Below, one piece after another: positions 26,849 through 34,860 of a stretch of 44,155 nucleotides of DNA. The DNA is from Cytophagia bacterium CHB2. Lineage in GTDB: Bacteria; Zhuqueibacterota; Zhuqueibacteria; Zhuqueibacterales; Zhuqueibacteraceae. The stretch spans positions 1 to 44,155 of the forward strand of contig SZPB01000009.1 of the NCBI GenBank assembly GCA_030263535.1, given 5' to 3'. A model generated the notes under the pieces. It was not told where the DNA came from and did no database searches. It saw nothing but the letters and a program-made list of their open reading frames with translations. The position numbers and the translations under genes were made by a program. Within the stretch, counting starts at the first letter, position 1. Each line of letters begins with the position of its first letter.

Positions 26849-28131
26849 CCCAGAACTCCAGAGGCAAAAAGAACACTGAGATTAACTTCACCCCTCCAGT
26901 CCTTTAGTTTTGGATGTTCCGTTCCGACAATAACATCTGTCGCCCCAGTCAGCGTTTTACCGAAACAGAGAATTTGCTCTAACCTCGCCAAACTAAGAAA
27001 AATCGGTGAATGGCTTGCCACTAAAATTTGATTATCATACACCGAAGAAAGCGATTCATAAACTGCTTCAACGGCTCTTGGGTGCAATCCATTTTCGGGC
27101 TCTTCAATTAAATAGATTGATCCTTCTGAAGGCAAATAGGCAATTAACGTCAATGCTAACAGTCTCAACGTTCCATCTGAAACCAACCATGACGGTACAC
27201 GGGTTCCCGTTTGATAGATAACCTCGAGAAATAAATGCCGATCCTCTTGCCGCTCCTGAACCTCAATTGCTTGAATATCAGGCAAGGCTGTTTGTACATG
27301 TGCAAGCCATTGTTGATAACGGTTTGAATCTTTTTGCAGTTCGCGTATAGCCAAGGGTAAATTCGAACCATCTGGAACAAAACGTTTTGGCGTTAAAGGC
27401 GAACAGGGTTGGCGCATAGCTAAACTGTTCAACGCTAAAACCTGAATGCCTTCCATAAGAAGCCTTTTTGCCCACGTCGAAACGGGAAATTTTTGCTCAT
27501 CTTCAGGTAGATTTGCCAGCGACGATTTCCGTGGCCCTAGTCTGAATAAATTATTCCAATCACCTGACTCGGCTTTGAACCAATCATTCCCCGATTCGCT
27601 GATTTTATTAACAACCTTCCGCCAGCCCATCGGAGAATGCTTGCGTGGTGCAACCAAAATTGAATCTACGACAGGATTTTCACGTGGAAAACCAAGAGAC
27701 AGTTCTATTTGGGGTGCCTGACTCTCAGGTTGACGTCGATAGGATTTCTTCCCCTCATCTGACTTTAACCAAAAAACTTCATTTAAGAGTGCGGCTTCAT
27801 TTTCAGATGAATAACCCAAAGCTATCTCGTAACGGCATTGTGTGTAAGCGCCATTGTTCTTCAAGCCATACAAACGTTCGGGTAATGCAAATTCAATTGC
27901 CAACTCAAAGCGATTACCGAGCCGATTCCAGGTCATTTCTTCAATCGAACGCGCACGCCGGCGAATACTTTCCTCCGGTCCAAATTTCAACATGTCACCG
28001 ACGAAGGCAACAGCATCTAAAAATGTTGTTTTGCCACTCGCATTTGGTCCGATCAATATGTTGAAAGGAGAAATTTTTTGGCTCAAACAGCGCAGCGAGC
28101 GATAATTGAGAGCTTCAATTAGGCAAATCAT
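26845..28131 (-). CDS. AAA15/AAA21-type ATPase, SMC/ABC-like (defence-associated type)
   Basis: 428 residues. Walker A IGPNASGKTTF (27-37), ABC-type signature region VSDGTLRLLALTL (about 318-330), Walker B SIYLIEEPENGLHP (about 338-351) and the switch His in ASHSPIFL (about 374) are complete, so the ATPase should be active. The middle region lacks long coiled coils, which points to the AAA15/OLD-like class rather than RecF or SMC. There is no Toprim domain at its own C-terminus; instead the next gene, overlapping by ATGA, encodes a Toprim-like protein. One 60-base line (27001-27060) has 22 G/C against 33 in a line of the neighbouring dehydrogenase, so acquisition by transfer is likely. Confidence 0.88.
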   Translation of the reverse strand: MICLIEALNYRSLRCLSQKISPFNILIGPNASGKTTFLDAVAFVGDMLKFGPEESIRRRARSIEEMTWNRLGNRFELAIEFALPERLYGLKNNGAYTQCRYEIALGYSSENEAALLNEVFWLKSDEGKKSYRRQPESQAPQIELSLGFPRENPVVDSILVAPRKHSPMGWRKVVNKISESGNDWFKAESGDWNNLFRLGPRKSSLANLPEDEQKFPVSTWAKRLLMEGIQVLALNSLAMRQPCSPLTPKRFVPDGSNLPLAIRELQKDSNRYQQWLAHVQTALPDIQAIEVQERQEDRHLFLEVIYQTGTRVPSWLVSDGTLRLLALTLIAYLPSEGSIYLIEEPENGLHPRAVEAVYESLSSVYDNQILVASHSPIFLSLARLEQILCFGKTLTGATDVIVGTEHPKLKDWRGEVNLSVLFASGVLG

Positions 28132-28144
28132 ATTGTGTCGTCAC

Positions 28145-29290
28145 CTATATTTCCTTCAACACTTCCCGGGAAATAATAATCCGCAGCACTTCGCTGGTGC
28201 CCTCGCCAATCTCCATGAGCTTGGCATCGCGCCAGTAACGTTCGACCGGATAATCCATGAGATAGCCGTAGCCGCCGAATATCTGAATGGCTTTGCTGCA
28301 GGCGCGCATCGCCATTTCGCTGGCAAAGAGCTTGGCCATAGCCGCTTCTTTGACGAAATTCTTGCCGGCGTCGCGCAGTTGCGCAGCATGATGCACCATC
28401 AAGCGCGCGGCATGAATCTCCGTGGCCATGTCCGCCACGAACCAGCGGATGGCTTGAAAATCTGCGATCGGCTTGCCGAAGGCCTTACGTTCCATCGAGT
28501 AAGCAGAACCTTTGTCCAATGCCGCCTGCGCCAGACCCACAGCCATCGCGCCAATGCCAATGCGGCCGCCGTCGAGAATTTGCATGGCGTACTTAAAACC
28601 TTCGTTTTCCTCGCCGAGCAAATTTGCCGCCGGTACTTTGCAATTATCAAACGAAACCTGCCGCGTATCGCTCGCGCGCAAGCCGAGTTTGTTTTCTTTC
28701 TTGCCGATGATTACGCCGGGGAACTCGCGCTCGACAATAAAGGCGCTGATGCCGCGGGTTTTGGAGACTTGCGCATTGGTTTTGGCGAATACGACATAGG
28801 TGCCGGCATACCCGCCGTTGGTCACGTACATTTTGCTGCCGTTCAAAATGTAATGATCACCCTGGCGCGTCGCGGTGGTGGAGAGCGCGGCGGCATCGGA
28901 GCCGCTGTGGGGCTCGGTCAGGCAGAACGAGCCAAACTTTTTGCCGGTCAGCAAATCGGGCAGATATTTCTGTTTCTGAGTTTCGTTGCCAAACAGGTAA
29001 ATGGGTGTGGCGCACAGCGAGCAATGCGCCGCGACGGATAGCGTGGTGGCGCCGCAAACCCGCGCCAGTTCCTCGATCATCAACACGAATGAAACCGTGT
29101 CGAGATCGCCGCCGCCGTATTTTGAGGAAAAGGGAATGCCGAGAAAACCCAATTCCCCCATCTTGCGCAAATTTTCCGCGGGGAATTCCATGGTTTGATC
29201 GATTTCGGCGGCCTTGGGTTCGATTTCATTTTTGGCAAACTCGCGCACCGTGTCGCGAATCATGAGCTGCTCATCGGTAAAATTCAGCAT
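28145..29290 (-). CDS. Acyl-CoA dehydrogenase (second paralogue)
   Basis: 381 residues. Motifs: SFCLTEPHSGSDAAALST, YILNGSKMYVTNGGYAG, QIFGGYGYLMDYPVER and EIGEGTSEVLR. The last retains Glu (about 363) where isovaleryl-CoA dehydrogenases usually have a small residue at this site, so a straight- or short branched-chain substrate is more likely than isovaleryl-CoA. It is clearly related to, but distinct from, the enzyme at 21042. The gene precedes the AAA ATPase by 13 bases, and the enoyl-CoA hydratase lies upstream on the same strand with a broken small gene between. Confidence 0.95.
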   Translation of the reverse strand: MLNFTDEQLMIRDTVREFAKNEIEPKAAEIDQTMEFPAENLRKMGELGFLGIPFSSKYGGGDLDTVSFVLMIEELARVCGATTLSVAAHCSLCATPIYLFGNETQKQKYLPDLLTGKKFGSFCLTEPHSGSDAAALSTTATRQGDHYILNGSKMYVTNGGYAGTYVVFAKTNAQVSKTRGISAFIVEREFPGVIIGKKENKLGLRASDTRQVSFDNCKVPAANLLGEENEGFKYAMQILDGGRIGIGAMAVGLAQAALDKGSAYSMERKAFGKPIADFQAIRWFVADMATEIHAARLMVHHAAQLRDAGKNFVKEAAMAKLFASEMAMRACSKAIQIFGGYGYLMDYPVERYWRDAKLMEIGEGTSEVLRIIISREVLKEI

Positions 29291-29361
29291 GAGGTTCTCT
29301 CACATTAGGTGTTTAAAAGAATTCAGCAATCGAGAAAAAAAACACAACGCCGCAGGGAGGC

Positions 29362-29716
29362 CTAAACTCTCTGCAAAAAATTCTCCACAACGAAAATTTT
29401 CCGCAAGCGAAACTGCAGCGGGCTTGCCACCAGGGTGATGGCTTTCATACTCTCCATGCCGGAGACAAACCAGGGTTCTTTGCAGGCCGGGATTTCCAGA
29501 ATCCAGCGCGGCGTATCGAGGTGCAGCTCATCACACAAATTAATGAGCAGTCGCGGCCAACAAAGCATCGTATCTCTCACTGCTCAATTCATAAGGCTGT
29601 GTAATGGCTGAAGGGTCTTTGTAATAGCGAAAGTCATCAACAAAATCCATCAAGGCAACGGCCCAGTTCGACGGATCGGCTTCGATGCGTTGTTTGGTTT
29701 CGCGCAGCGCCGTCAT
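29362..29716 (-). pseudogene. Small unknown gene split by a one-base frameshift
   Basis: Two overlapping minus-strand frames appear to be one protein. The first runs from ATG 29716 (MTALRETKQRIEADPSNWAV, WAVALMDFVDDFRYYKDPSA) to TAA at 29540. The second is open from about 29580 to 29362 and carries on with CDELHLDTPRWILEIPAC, CKEPWFVSGMESMKAI and KIFVVENFLQRV. I remember intact proteins of about 115 residues with both halves in this order. The shift lies near GCGACTGCTCATTAATTTG (29537-29555). Function unknown. A sequencing error or translational slippage cannot be excluded. Confidence 0.65.
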
Positions 29717-29731
29717 GATTCGAAAAAATAT

Positions 29732-30520
29732 TCATTCACTTCTAAAAACCGGCTGTCGCTTTTCGCCAAAGGCCGCCAGCGCTTCACGCCGGTCGTTCGT
29801 CGGAATGATGCGGCGATAGCATTCCAGCTCATAGGCCAGCCCCTCGGTTAATGACAATTCCAGGCCGCGGCGCATGGCCTCCTTCGCAGCCTGCACGGCG
29901 AGCGGGCCGTTTGCTGCGATCTTCTCCGCCAGTTGCATTACCGTGTCCAGCAAATCTGCCTCCGGCACGACACGATTTGCGAGACCTTGTTCCAAACACT
30001 CCCTTGCACTAAACAATCTTGCGGTGGCAATCCATTCCATGGCGCGGGCATAGCCGATCAGCCGCATCAGCCGTTGCGTGCCGCCGGCGCCGGGTATGAT
30101 CGCCAGCGCGGTTTCGCGCAAGCCCATGGTCGCATTTTCACTGAGCACGCGCATGTCTGCGGCGAGCGCGAGTTCCATGCCGCCGCCCAGCGCCGAACCG
30201 TGCACCGCCGCAATCGTAGGCACATTAATTTCTGCGATCGCCTGCACAGCGCCGCGAATGCCCTGCACCACAATCTCGACCTGACTCTCCGGAATCTCTT
30301 TGCGCTCTTTGAGATCAGCGCCGGCGCAAAAATGTTTGCCTTCGCCGCGCACAATCAAAACCCGGAGTTTTTTGTCAAGAATATCCTGATTCGCATGTTG
30401 CGCCGCGACAGCAATCTCGCTCACAAGCCGGCGGCCCAGCGCGTTTACCGGAGGACGATCAATTGTGAGACATCCAACACGATCCTTGATTTCGTATTTT
30501 ACAAATTCAAGTTCAGACAC
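29732..30520 (-). CDS. Enoyl-CoA hydratase/isomerase family protein
   Basis: 262 residues from a GTG with AAGGT before it. The crotonase fold is clear: CAGADLKER forms the first oxyanion-hole region, SALGGGMELALAADMRV the second, followed by IPGAGGTQRLMRLIG, with Glu in ETALAIIPGAGG. These residues fit a hydratase that adds water to 2-enoyl-CoA, completing the beta-oxidation set with the dehydrogenases and thiolase in the window; a methylglutaconyl-CoA hydratase is a possible alternative given the nearby carboxylase. Upstream (30521-30716) are 196 bases with two hairpin repeats. Confidence 0.93.
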   Translation of the reverse strand: MSELEFVKYEIKDRVGCLTIDRPPVNALGRRLVSEIAVAAQHANQDILDKKLRVLIVRGEGKHFCAGADLKERKEIPESQVEIVVQGIRGAVQAIAEINVPTIAAVHGSALGGGMELALAADMRVLSENATMGLRETALAIIPGAGGTQRLMRLIGYARAMEWIATARLFSARECLEQGLANRVVPEADLLDTVMQLAEKIAANGPLAVQAAKEAMRRGLELSLTEGLAYELECYRRIIPTNDRREALAAFGEKRQPVFRSE

Positions 30521-30612
30521 AATGTACCTTTTTGTAGCCTGGAGTCTGTGTTGTCACTTCTTGGGATGCCAACGCTCCTGATGAGTTTTGCCATTCAAGC
30601 TCGGTAATGTTC

Positions 30613-30666
30613 AGCCACGGCTTGGCCGTGGCTTGACCACAGTAAATGCCACGGCCAAGCCGTGGC
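30613..30666. repeat. Paired GCCACGGC palindromes (REP-like), copies 2 and 3
   Basis: Two hairpins, AGCCACGGC-TTG-GCCGTGGCT (30613-30633) and GCCACGGC-CAA-GCCGTGGC (30648-30666), are also reverse complements of each other over 19 bases, giving nested palindromes of the kind seen in bacterial interspersed mosaic elements. The core matches the single copy at 1748-1770. They lie between the enoyl-CoA hydratase and AtuA C-terminal genes. Confidence 0.8.
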
Positions 30667-30716
30667 CGATCAAACCGGGGTTACCGATTCTGATTATCAA
30701 GTTTCACAAGAAGTCA

Positions 30717-31049
30717 CTATAGAATGAGTTCATCCGGCGCTTCAATCTCCATCTGCAACAAGCCCAGGCCATGCGTCTTGCCCTGCGCATCGCTCTTCAG
30801 GCTTTCCGAACCGCCGCCGCCCAGCGAATCATGCAAAATGAAATTCAGCGCCATGATGCCGTCCACTTCGTAGCGTTCGACCTCGCCCCGGCAAATCTCA
30901 CGAAAGTGGCTTTTTACCTTGTCCGGTGTAAGCGTTTTTTTAAGCAACTCATAGCCGGCGCGATCATATGCGACGATGCCGACATTGCTGGCGTCGCCTT
31001 TGTCGCCGCTGCGCGCATAGGCGATTTGGGAGAGATGAATTAGTTTCAT
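30717..31049 (-). CDS. AtuA C-terminal-like domain protein
   Basis: ATG 31049 (MKLIHLSQIAYARSGDKGDA) is the start; the frame further upstream only translates the 7-base repeat. 110 residues. The motif ARSGDKGDASNVGI, then GEVERYEVDGIMALNFIL and a Gly-rich SLGGGGSESLKSDAQGKTHG, matches the small domain that forms the C-terminal part of AtuA-type proteins. It probably works with the DUF1446 protein at 32690, which carries the other part; the GlmU-like gene separates the two. AtuA proteins accompany acyclic terpene and acyl-CoA carboxylase pathways; biochemical activity is not established. Confidence 0.9.
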   Translation of the reverse strand: MKLIHLSQIAYARSGDKGDASNVGIVAYDRAGYELLKKTLTPDKVKSHFREICRGEVERYEVDGIMALNFILHDSLGGGGSESLKSDAQGKTHGLGLLQMEIEAPDELIL

Positions 31050-31053
31050 AATC

Positions 31054-31088
31054 GTTCTTGGTTGCTTGTTGCTGGTCACTCGTTGCTG
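31054..31088. repeat. Heptanucleotide tandem repeat, five units (GTTGCTN family)
   Basis: Plus-strand units GTTCTTG, GTTGCTT, GTTGCTG, GTCACTC, GTTGCTG lie just upstream of the AtuA C-terminal-like gene, followed by an inverted copy that makes a stem CGTTGCT/AGCAACG (31081-31100). The same unit, on the opposite strand, forms the array at 25325-25380. Confidence 0.75.
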
Positions 31089-31111
31089 GAGCGAGCAACG
31101 AGCATCTTGCT

Positions 31112-32623
31112 TCATTTCTTCTCCAGCGAATGCAACGAATCCAGCCCCTCCGGCAACGGCAACACCCAGCGCACCGGTTGCACCGTGCCGTCTTTGCGCA
31201 CCAGCCGCTCGACATATTTGTACTTCAACACGGAACGCTCGACCCAGACATCGTCATCGATAATGGTGCCAAAAATATAACTGGTGCCCTTGATGAGCAC
31301 ATTGTTGCCGATGCGGGTGGGATACTCATCCGAGCCGGTCATGTTGACGCCGGATTCGATCTGGCAATTCTCGCCGATGATCAAATTACCTTTAATGATG
31401 TTGCCTTGAAAAATGGCAGAGTTTCGGCCGATAACCAGCTTTTGATGCGCATACGAGCTGAGAAAGACATTTTCATGAATCACAACATTCTCCCCCAGCT
31501 CGATGTTGCCCTCGAGGGTGGCGCGGCTTTTGATCACAACGCCCTTGTTCAGGCTGACGTGCGGGCCGATATGCACGCCTTTGCCGACGACGATGTCCAG
31601 CGGCGCGCGCGCGATGTCCATGCCGATGATCTGCTCGATCACTTCATCCGCAATGAAAAAATCATCTTTGTCATCGATGGTGATAATGTCTTTCAGGCGA
31701 TCATATGCCTTGTCGCGCGCGATTTTCTCCATCTCCTTCAACACGCTTTTATTGTTGAAACCCATGACGGTGGAGTAGTCGCTGGCGCGCGAGGCTTTGA
31801 CGGAGAGGCCGTGTTGGTTGAAAATGGCAATCAAATCGGTAATGTAAAGTTCGCCCTGGGCATTGTTGGTTTGCAACGTTTCGATGTATTTCGCCAAGAG
31901 CGAAAATTTAAAAGCATACACGCCCGTGTTGAACTCGGGTATATTGAGCAATTGTTCACGCGAGAACTCGTATACGCGATTATTGTAAGTGATGCGATGC
32001 GGCTGATCCGGCTTGAGCGCGAGAATGTCGCGATGCTCCATGATCGCGATGACTTTGTCATAATCGCCGCCCGCGGATTTGCCCTGCGCGTCCTTTTGCG
32101 GGACGCGAATGATGCGGCCGTAATAATTTTCCTCGGGTTTGCCCTGGTAATCCGCGGTCAACACCATCATGTCGCAAACGTTGCGCTCGAAATCATGGCG
32201 CAAATCGCGAATGGCGCGGCTGTTCAGCAATCCCATGTCGCCGGGAAAAACGTATATCGCGCCGTTGAAATGCTCCGTGATCAAACCTTGCAAGCCCACG
32301 CGCACGGCATCGCCCGTGCCGCGCTGCTCCGATTGCAACACAAACACCCGATGCGGCGCCGCGCCCAGCGCTTGCGCAACATCAAGCGCCTTGATGCCGA
32401 CGACGATGATTTGATTTGCCGTTTCCAAGCCTTCGCGCGCCGCGTTGGCAACACGTGTGACCGTGGGCACGCCCCAAATCATGTGCAGCATCTTGGATTT
32501 TTCCGATTTAATACGCTTGCCATGGCCGGCGGCCAAAATCATGGCAACGTTCAGGCCTTGTGCATCGATCGGAGACGATAATTCCTGCAATTTCACGTGC
32601 AATTCCCAGTCCTGGTCCTTCAT
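31112..32623 (-). CDS. GlmU-like sugar-nucleotidyltransferase with left-handed beta-helix
   Basis: ATG 32623 with AGGAAGG seven bases upstream is preferred over a TTG two codons earlier; 503 residues. The N-terminal domain has the nucleotidyltransferase signature MILAAGHGKRIKSEKSKMLH (about 28-47) and QSEQRGTGDAV. From about 340 the sequence runs in hexapeptide repeats (VVGKGVHIGPHVSLNKGVVI, IELGENVVIHENVFL), a left-handed beta-helix. It resembles GlmU or related UDP-GlcNAc pyrophosphorylases, which make UDP-GlcNAc for the cell wall and lipopolysaccharide. The GlmU acetyltransferase His was not found, so a nucleotidyltransferase with a structural beta-helix is possible. It lies between the two AtuA-type genes. 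Confidence 0.85.
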   Translation of the reverse strand: MKDQDWELHVKLQELSSPIDAQGLNVAMILAAGHGKRIKSEKSKMLHMIWGVPTVTRVANAAREGLETANQIIVVGIKALDVAQALGAAPHRVFVLQSEQRGTGDAVRVGLQGLITEHFNGAIYVFPGDMGLLNSRAIRDLRHDFERNVCDMMVLTADYQGKPEENYYGRIIRVPQKDAQGKSAGGDYDKVIAIMEHRDILALKPDQPHRITYNNRVYEFSREQLLNIPEFNTGVYAFKFSLLAKYIETLQTNNAQGELYITDLIAIFNQHGLSVKASRASDYSTVMGFNNKSVLKEMEKIARDKAYDRLKDIITIDDKDDFFIADEVIEQIIGMDIARAPLDIVVGKGVHIGPHVSLNKGVVIKSRATLEGNIELGENVVIHENVFLSSYAHQKLVIGRNSAIFQGNIIKGNLIIGENCQIESGVNMTGSDEYPTRIGNNVLIKGTSYIFGTIIDDDVWVERSVLKYKYVERLVRKDGTVQPVRWVLPLPEGLDSLHSLEKK

Positions 32624-32689
32624 AGTCAAGCCTTCCTCAAGTTGTGTGTTCTTTGGTTGTAATCAGGCAAAATCATGAATCAAATATTT

Positions 32690-34072
32690 TCAAAATGCCA
32701 TAACCTCCACTTGCGGTCGAATTTTACCTTTACCCACTAACGCCGGCCAATAACTAATAATGTCCGTCGCTTTCGGGCGGCCGCCGGCAAAGCCGGTCAC
32801 GCCCGGCGGGCCGCTGGTGACGAGTGGAACGATTTCCATACCGAAGCGATCGACCCTGGCTTTGTCATGACTTTTGACGCCCACGCGCAAAACGATTTCC
32901 GCAGGATCAACCGGCGCGACAATGCCAGCATGACAAACGCCGCTGCCTAGAAATTCCACCAACCGTTCGTCTTCGGTAAACGTACAATCATCAAGCGCAA
33001 GCCGTTCCCAAATCATCTCGGCACAAAGCCGGGCTTTGGCCAGCGCTTCCGGGCCGGAGATCACGAGTTGGCCAACGGCTTTGTAGCCGTTGTGATAACT
33101 GAAACTCACTTTCAAGCTTTCCGTGGGCGCGCTGCCTTTGATGCCATACACGCGCACACGATCGGCCCCTGCTTGCTCGAGCTTGATCGTGGTAAAATCC
33201 GCGACAACGTCCGGCGTGAGATAACGCCGCGGATCACCCATTTCATAAACGAGCTGAGACGCGACTGTTTCAATACTCACTTTGCCGCCGGTTTGGGCAT
33301 GCTTGGTGATAAAAAATTCTCCGGAGGCATGTGCTTCGATGACAGGATAGCCGATGCGAGCATAGTCTGCAATCTCGCGCCAATTGCTGTAATTCGCGCC
33401 GGTGCATTGCGCGCCGCATTCCACAATGTGCCCGGCAACTGTGCCCGCCGCGAGTTTGTCATAGTCCTCGGGCTGCCAGCCGAATTCATAGATCATTGGG
33501 CCGAGCACGAGTGAAGGATCCGTGACGCGGCCGCAGATGACGATATGCGCGCCTTGCGCCAGGGCTTCGGCAATGGGAAACGCGCCGAGATAAGCATTGG
33601 CCGAAGAAATTTTGTCTTTAATCTCGTTAAGCGAACGTCCGTCATCGAGGTTCTTGAAAACTTCGCCGGCAGCCTGCAGCTCATCGATCCGGTCGAGAAT
33701 ATCATCGCCGGTAACGGTGGCGACCTTGAGATTGCTCAGCCCGAGTTTTTTGATCACCTGCCCGGTCGCGCGCGCGCACGCCGCGGAATTCACCCCGCCG
33801 GCGCTCGCGATGATCTTGATGCCCTTCTCGTGGCATTCTGGCAGGATGCGTTCAAGCATTTGAATGAAGTCCGTGGCATACCCTGCTTCGGGATTCCGGC
33901 TCTTGAGCTTCTGCATGATGCTCATCGTCACCTCGGCGAGGTAATCGAGCGTGAGATAGTGCAGCGGCCCTTCGCGCACCAGCCGCACCGGCCCGAGAAT
34001 CGAATCGCCCCAAAAGCCCTGGCCGTTGGCGATGAGGAGAGGAGAGGTTGCGTTCATGTGAGTTTTCTGCAT
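32690..34072 (-). CDS. AtuA-family protein (DUF1446)
   Basis: 460 residues from ATG 34072, or 455 from ATG 34057. The family pattern is clear: NGQGFWGDSILG, VREGPLHYLTLDYLAEVTMS, ASAGGVNSAACARATG, CGRVTDPSLVLGPMIYEFGW, AAGTVAGHIVECGAQCTGAN and GSAPTESLKVSFSYHNG. AtuA proteins are linked to acyclic terpene and acyl-CoA carboxylase pathways, with no established reaction. The matching small C-terminal domain is a separate gene at 30717. A 68-base piece of this gene's 5' part recurs at 34891-34958, on the other side of the VapBC genes. Confidence 0.93.
   Translation of the reverse strand: MQKTHMNATSPLLIANGQGFWGDSILGPVRLVREGPLHYLTLDYLAEVTMSIMQKLKSRNPEAGYATDFIQMLERILPECHEKGIKIIASAGGVNSAACARATGQVIKKLGLSNLKVATVTGDDILDRIDELQAAGEVFKNLDDGRSLNEIKDKISSANAYLGAFPIAEALAQGAHIVICGRVTDPSLVLGPMIYEFGWQPEDYDKLAAGTVAGHIVECGAQCTGANYSNWREIADYARIGYPVIEAHASGEFFITKHAQTGGKVSIETVASQLVYEMGDPRRYLTPDVVADFTTIKLEQAGADRVRVYGIKGSAPTESLKVSFSYHNGYKAVGQLVISGPEALAKARLCAEMIWERLALDDCTFTEDERLVEFLGSGVCHAGIVAPVDPAEIVLRVGVKSHDKARVDRFGMEIVPLVTSGPPGVTGFAGGRPKATDIISYWPALVGKGKIRPQVEVMAF
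33912..33979. repeat. Direct repeat inside intact atuA 5' part
   Basis: 68 bases matching 34891-34958 in the same orientation with 4 differences by my count (94%). The two copies bracket the VapBC pair. Confidence 0.85.
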
Positions 34073-34096
34073 TATGCTGCTTCAATGGTTTTCATA

Positions 34097-34555
34097 TCAT
34101 TCGTCAAATCTTCTACCGCGCAGTGCGTTTTGAATATTGCGGCGATTCGGCACGCTTATCAAACCGAACTGGCGAAAGTGCTCATCAAGCGTGAAGGCGG
34201 AATCAAGCGACAACTTGCGCATGAGAGCGAAACTCGTGCAATCCGTAAAGCTGAAAGTTTTATCCCGATATTTTTTGAAAATCGCCCAAGCTTCATTCTC
34301 GATGGCGTTGTCCACCGCAAGAGTTGAGGTGACCTTGCTCGCGCGCACGTACTCGCCAAATTCTATCGCGCTCAGGTGATCGACTCTGATGCGCAAGAGC
34401 GTGAGCGTTTCGTCAACTACATAATTCGAAGTAAAAATAAAGCTCCCTTTTCGTTTGAGATCGGCCAATGTGCGCTTTGCGATTTTGTGAAAGGGATCGT
34501 CTTTATCGTACAACGCTTTCCACGCGCTCGTATCGACAAACACTCTGCTTCTCAC
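34097..34555 (-). CDS. PIN-domain ribonuclease toxin (VapC-like)
   Basis: 152 residues from a GTG start that forms a GTGA overlap with the antitoxin stop. PIN acidic residues are in place: Asp8 (VFVDTSAW), Glu49 (VVDETLTLL), Asp105 (FSFTDCTSFALM) and Asp124 (FTLDEHF), so the Mg2+-dependent RNase site should be intact. The upstream gene encodes a matching antitoxin. VapC toxins cleave tRNA or rRNA when the antitoxin is lost. The pair lies between atuA and an atuA fragment and looks like an insertion. Confidence 0.9.
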   Translation of the reverse strand: MRSRVFVDTSAWKALYDKDDPFHKIAKRTLADLKRKGSFIFTSNYVVDETLTLLRIRVDHLSAIEFGEYVRASKVTSTLAVDNAIENEAWAIFKKYRDKTFSFTDCTSFALMRKLSLDSAFTLDEHFRQFGLISVPNRRNIQNALRGRRFDE

Positions 34556-34860
34556 GCCTTGCCTCCGTACAAATAGCGGTCGTGCTCAATCGCGCTGTCG
34601 TCGTTTTTTCTGCCCGAAGCGGCCTTCCCCACCAACTTCCATAAGGGGTCGTTCAAGTAATCTTTTTTTGAAATCTTTGGTGTGGTCTGCGGCGGCAATT
34701 CGACCAAATGATAGATGACGTGCACGAGCGCTTCATACGTTGGCCGCGAGCTGCTTTTTAGCTTACGCAGCAAGCGCAGCTCTTGCGCAAAGAGGTCAAC
34801 GTCATTTTGCGCGCGTTGGCTCTGCGCGCGTTTGCGCGGCTTTGATAATATTTTTTTCAT
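34552..34860 (-). CDS. VapB-like antitoxin
   Basis: ATG 34860 is preferred: it overlaps (ATGA) the stop of the preceding short frame; 102 residues. A basic N-terminus (MKKILSKPRKRAQSQRAQ) and a helical middle (SSRPTYEALVHVIYHLVEL) are followed by a C-terminal toxin-binding tail DPLWKLVGKAASGRKNDDSA and HDRYLYGGKA, which is a common ending in antitoxins of PIN toxins. It should neutralise the PIN toxin encoded next and repress the operon. The exact VapB family is not certain. Confidence 0.82.
   Translation of the reverse strand: MKKILSKPRKRAQSQRAQNDVDLFAQELRLLRKLKSSSRPTYEALVHVIYHLVELPPQTTPKISKKDYLNDPLWKLVGKAASGRKNDDSAIEHDRYLYGGKA

Noticed and set aside
28145-29290. Second acyl-CoA dehydrogenase as isovaleryl-CoA dehydrogenase of a leucine pathway
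   Set aside because: It keeps Glu in the EGTSE motif, where isovaleryl-CoA dehydrogenases usually have a small residue; the general family name is safer.
31058-32581. A 507-codon plus-strand open frame opposite the GlmU-like gene
   Set aside because: It mirrors a clearly recognised protein on the minus strand; its translation is rich in Arg, His and Ala with no domain.
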